Shown piece after piece: positions 23,275 to 25,563 of a DNA stretch of 25,563 nucleotides; positions within the stretch are counted from its first letter, which is position 1; the number at the start of each line of letters is the position of its first letter. The notes under the pieces are model-generated. The model searched no databases, was not told the DNA's origin, and was given only the letters and a program-made list of their open reading frames with translations. The stretch spans positions 1 through 25,563 of the forward strand of contig URQX01000010.1 of assembly GCA_900550175.1 (NCBI GenBank). Direction: 5' to 3'. This DNA comes from an uncultured Veillonella sp. (GTDB lineage: Bacteria > Bacillota > Negativicutes > Veillonellales > Veillonellaceae). The position numbers were made by a program, and so were the translations under genes.

Positions 23275-24150
23275 ATGAAAGATATAAATTTACAAGAATT
23301 TTGCAAAGAATTACATATTTATGAATTCGGTATAGCTCCTTGGCCCCTACCAGATACGGCAAAAGACATTTTATATGAAAGCAATCCCTGTCCATTTACC
23401 GCAGCTGACGTTGAGGAGCGATTACGGGGAACAACTGAATTTACGCCTAAAAGCGCTATCGTATGTCTCTTTCCATACTACATAGAACATAGCGGTCCAT
23501 CCAATCTATCGCGCTACACATGGGGTACAGATTATCACCTGGTCATTAATGAATATTTAGATAAACTAATTGAAAAATTACAAAAAATGAATACTTCAGC
23601 TCAGTTTTCTATACATTGTGACACCTCTCCTCTCGCAGATCGTTACATGGCATACTTAGCAGGCCTTGGTTTCTACGGAAAAAACAATTGTTTCATCAGC
23701 CCTAAATGGGGATCCTATGTTATGATAGGAACAATTTTAACTACCTTAGAATTTGAGCCAAACACACCGCTTGGACAATCTTGCATGGGATGTAATCGTT
23801 GTATTACAGCATGCTTAGGTCAATGTTTAGGGCACGACGAATTTAAATATGATACTTGTAAAAGCTACCTAACACAGAAAAAGGGAGATCTTACAAACGA
23901 GGAAGAAACCATCATAGGAAAAACGCCACTCGTATTTGGCTGCGATGTCTGCCAAGAGGTTTGCCCTCATAATCAGAGTATCCCCGCAACGCCCATACCT
24001 GAATTTCAACACGTAGAACCATACATCGATATTAATGAAATAGAAACACTAACTAACAAAGAGTTTAAAGCTAAATATGGACACCGTGCCTTCTCGTGGC
24101 GAGGGAAGAAAATATTAATAAGAAACCAAAATATTATTGAAGGTAAATAA
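23275..24150 (+). CDS. queG: QueG-like epoxyqueuosine reductase (short form)
   Basis: This 291-residue cytoplasmic iron-sulfur protein resembles QueG, the cobalamin-dependent last enzyme of queuosine-tRNA synthesis. DTSPLADRY (116-124) contains the Asp proposed as proton donor, and AGLGFYGKNNCFISPKWGSY is the typical central block. Cluster cysteines are C170, C173, C176, C180 and C195 (CKSYLT), and C223, C226 and C230 (FGCDVCQEVCPHN). The first motif lacks the usual Pro after its fourth Cys and has an extra C184. The C-terminal HEAT-like extension of longer QueG proteins is absent. The ATG at 23275 has no evident ribosome site, and no better start is in frame. Transcription is divergent from the Mo operon. 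Other queuosine genes are not in the window. Confidence 0.8.
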   Translation: MKDINLQEFCKELHIYEFGIAPWPLPDTAKDILYESNPCPFTAADVEERLRGTTEFTPKSAIVCLFPYYIEHSGPSNLSRYTWGTDYHLVINEYLDKLIEKLQKMNTSAQFSIHCDTSPLADRYMAYLAGLGFYGKNNCFISPKWGSYVMIGTILTTLEFEPNTPLGQSCMGCNRCITACLGQCLGHDEFKYDTCKSYLTQKKGDLTNEEETIIGKTPLVFGCDVCQEVCPHNQSIPATPIPEFQHVEPYIDINEIETLTNKEFKAKYGHRAFSWRGKKILIRNQNIIEGK

Positions 24151-24180
24151 GATATTATATATGTCTATTTTTATAGAATA

Positions 24181-24210
24181 AAAGAGACGACCATCCGTCG
24201 TCTCTTTTTT
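24181..24210. terminator. Bidirectional terminator between queG and the deoxynucleotidase gene
   Basis: GAGACGAC (24184-24191) pairs with GTCGTCTC (24197-24204), flanked by AAA on the left and TTTTTT on the right. It serves the plus-strand queG-like gene and probably also the minus-strand gene ending at 24216. Confidence 0.85.
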
Positions 24211-24215
24211 AATCA

Positions 24216-24806
24216 TTATTTGATTTCGTAGTAGTTTAGTTCATCCAAGCTCTTACCAAGGGCAGGCATATAGGTTTCAAGGAACATATCTACCTCTGGC
24301 ATGTTGAGTGCTTTCAGTTTAGCTAAAATAGAGTCATGTGCTTCTTTAAATTCATCATTTCCTGCCTTGAGTTCGTTCACGCATTTCATATACGCGGAAA
24401 TAGTATCTGCAGCCTTAACGATGGGCCATTCAGGGCTCTCCTCGGCATCTACAATAAAAGGTTTATAGACAGCTTGTAATCGTTCTGGCAAGGTCGATAA
24501 CATTTTTTCTTGTGCCAAGGTCTCAACTTCACCATAGAGTTCACGGAGTTTTGGATCAAAATATTTAATCGGTGTTGGCATGTCGCCCGTAAAAATCTCA
24601 CTTACTTCATGGTACATAGCAATGACAGCTACCTTATTAATATCTACATTACCACCAAAGTATTCATTCTTTAGAGCTGCTAAGTTATGCGCTACCATGG
24701 CAACTTCTAAGCTATGTTCTTGAATATTTTCTGTTTCCGTATTGCGCATGAGACTCCATCGATTGATAAAGCGCATCCGTTTTAAAAATGCAAAAAATGA
24801 ACTCAT
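24216..24806 (-). CDS. yfbR: YfbR-type 5'-deoxynucleotidase (HD-domain phosphohydrolase)
   Basis: This 196-residue cytoplasmic protein closely follows E. coli YfbR over its whole length: FLKRMRFINRWSLMRNTETE at the start, EHSLEVAMVAHNLAALKN around metal ligand H31, and FTGDMPTPIKYF. YfbR removes phosphate from deoxynucleoside 5'-monophosphates with a divalent metal held by two His and two Asp. Here the HD pair reads H66-E67 (AMYHEVSE), while E70 and the distal D134 are kept. I chose the ATG at 24806, with GGGGGA just upstream, because it matches the E. coli start; a TTG at 24824 with AGGAG upstream is an alternative adding six residues. It lies 26 nt after dacA and is likely co-transcribed with it. 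Confidence 0.88.
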   Translation of the reverse strand: MSSFFAFLKRMRFINRWSLMRNTETENIQEHSLEVAMVAHNLAALKNEYFGGNVDINKVAVIAMYHEVSEIFTGDMPTPIKYFDPKLRELYGEVETLAQEKMLSTLPERLQAVYKPFIVDAEESPEWPIVKAADTISAYMKCVNELKAGNDEFKEAHDSILAKLKALNMPEVDMFLETYMPALGKSLDELNYYEIK

Positions 24807-24832
24807 ATATCCCCCATTACACAATAGTTCTC

Positions 24833-25563
24833 CTAAATAACTCCACGAAGTTTAAAGCCATAGTCAAGGAATTGTACTGCTTCATCCCAACGGTTATCAT
24901 CGTTAAGCATAACTACAATCATAGTGTGACCATTACGGGTAGCCGATGCAATCAAGCATTCCCCTGCAGCATTTGTAAAGCCTGTTTTCAAACCATTAGC
25001 ACCAGGATATTTGTTGCGAATGAAATGGTTTGTAGTGCGAATTGTTTCTGGCGTACGGTTTTGATAAGGCACCTTATAATAATCATTGGCTACTTTATCG
25101 CGGAACATTTGGTATTTCATACCATACGCTGCAATCATCGCCAAGTCACGAGCCGTAGAGTGATGGCCCATTTGTGTCAAACCATGAGGATTTAAAAACA
25201 CACTATTTTTTGCCCCTGCTTTTGCAGCAACGCGATTCATGTCCTTTGCAAAGTTCTCTACAGAGCCACTTACATTTTCTGCTACTACAACGGCCGCATC
25301 ATTACCGCTGGCAACCATCATGCCTTCAAGAACGCCTTCCAAGGTAATTTGATCACCAACGCGAACCCCCAGATTGGATTCCTCCATACTAGTGGCATAA
25401 CTACTAATAGTCGCCAGTTCATCAAGTTGTGTACCTTTGAGTTCTAGAGCTGTTAACAATGTAACCATTTTCGTAGTACTCGCAGGATGCATCCACTTAT
25501 CAGGATTCTTTGCAAATAGGATTTCTTTTGTATCCGCATCAATGAGAACAACAGCCTCACCTA
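24833..25563 (-). CDS. dacA: D-alanyl-D-alanine carboxypeptidase, partial (5' end outside window)
   Basis: The last 243 codons of a serine-type penicillin-binding carboxypeptidase are present; the reading frame is open to the edge, so the signal peptide and start lie beyond it. All three catalytic motifs of the S11 family are visible: SxxK in HPASTTKMVTLL, SGN in VASGNDAAVVVAENV, and KTG in GLKTGFTNAAGECL. The enzyme trims the terminal D-Ala of peptidoglycan stem peptides on the outer face of the cytoplasmic membrane. The chain stops soon after the penicillin-binding domain (DYGFKLRGVI), with no room for the C-terminal beta domain and amphipathic anchor of E. coli PBP5, suggesting a short form. 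Confidence 0.93.
   Translation of the reverse strand, partial: GEAVVLIDADTKEILFAKNPDKWMHPASTTKMVTLLTALELKGTQLDELATISSYATSMEESNLGVRVGDQITLEGVLEGMMVASGNDAAVVVAENVSGSVENFAKDMNRVAAKAGAKNSVFLNPHGLTQMGHHSTARDLAMIAAYGMKYQMFRDKVANDYYKVPYQNRTPETIRTTNHFIRNKYPGANGLKTGFTNAAGECLIASATRNGHTMIVVMLNDDNRWDEAVQFLDYGFKLRGVI

Noticed and set aside
1..25563. CRISPR arrays, insertion sequences, tRNA/rRNA genes, prophage or defence systems
   Set aside because: No regularly spaced repeats, transposase-like ORFs, cloverleaf genes or defence-type proteins were seen on either strand.

Overview
The window is AT-rich, gene-dense chromosomal DNA from an anaerobic Firmicutes-type bacterium. The best guess is Negativicutes, close to Veillonella. 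This rests on gene content, strong AGGAGG-type ribosome sites, the glmS ribozyme and the general feel of the proteins; no rRNA or other marker confirms it. Nearly everything is on the minus strand. Only two genes, a secreted beta-helix protein and a QueG-like reductase, are on the plus strand. No tRNA, rRNA, CRISPR array, insertion sequence or phage gene was found.

Region 1 (1-4600): a UspA-type universal stress protein, then a four-gene operon read right to left: solute-binding lipoprotein, permease and ATPase of a polar amino acid ABC importer, and an exported 423-residue protein of unknown function. A good sigma-70-type promoter lies at 4567-4595, and a 14-bp hairpin separates the binding protein from the permease.

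Region 2 (4687-8599): a small membrane protein, trpS and glmS. The long glmS leader contains a recognisable glmS self-cleaving ribozyme (about 8190-8340) behind a clear promoter. Glucosamine-6-phosphate therefore probably controls glmS mRNA.

Region 3 (8599-16191): a secreted beta-helix protein with a Pro/Gly/Asn-rich linker (plus strand); an Asp/Glu racemase-family gene whose start codon appears to be ATT and which is preceded by a 24-codon ORF; glmM with a Rex-like palindrome over its promoter; an FAD-dependent oxidoreductase; and the overlapping pair cdaR/cdaA for cyclic di-AMP synthesis. GlmS and GlmM feed UDP-GlcNAc and peptidoglycan synthesis, and CdaA/CdaR are usually linked to GlmM, so this is largely a cell-envelope precursor region.

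Region 4 (16235-23120): an eight-gene, tightly packed operon for a molybdenum hydroxylase (FAD, 2Fe-2S and Mo subunits) with yqeC, a MocA-like nucleotidyltransferase, yqeB and a two-gene XdhC. The accessory set is that of selenium-dependent molybdenum hydroxylases, and the Mo subunit keeps the Glu/Arg/Glu pattern of purine-oxidising enzymes. Purine or xanthine oxidation is the likely job.

Region 5 (23275-25563): a short QueG-like epoxyqueuosine reductase on the plus strand, a shared terminator, a YfbR-type 5'-deoxynucleotidase whose HD motif reads HE, and the 3' part of a D-Ala-D-Ala carboxypeptidase gene that runs off the window.
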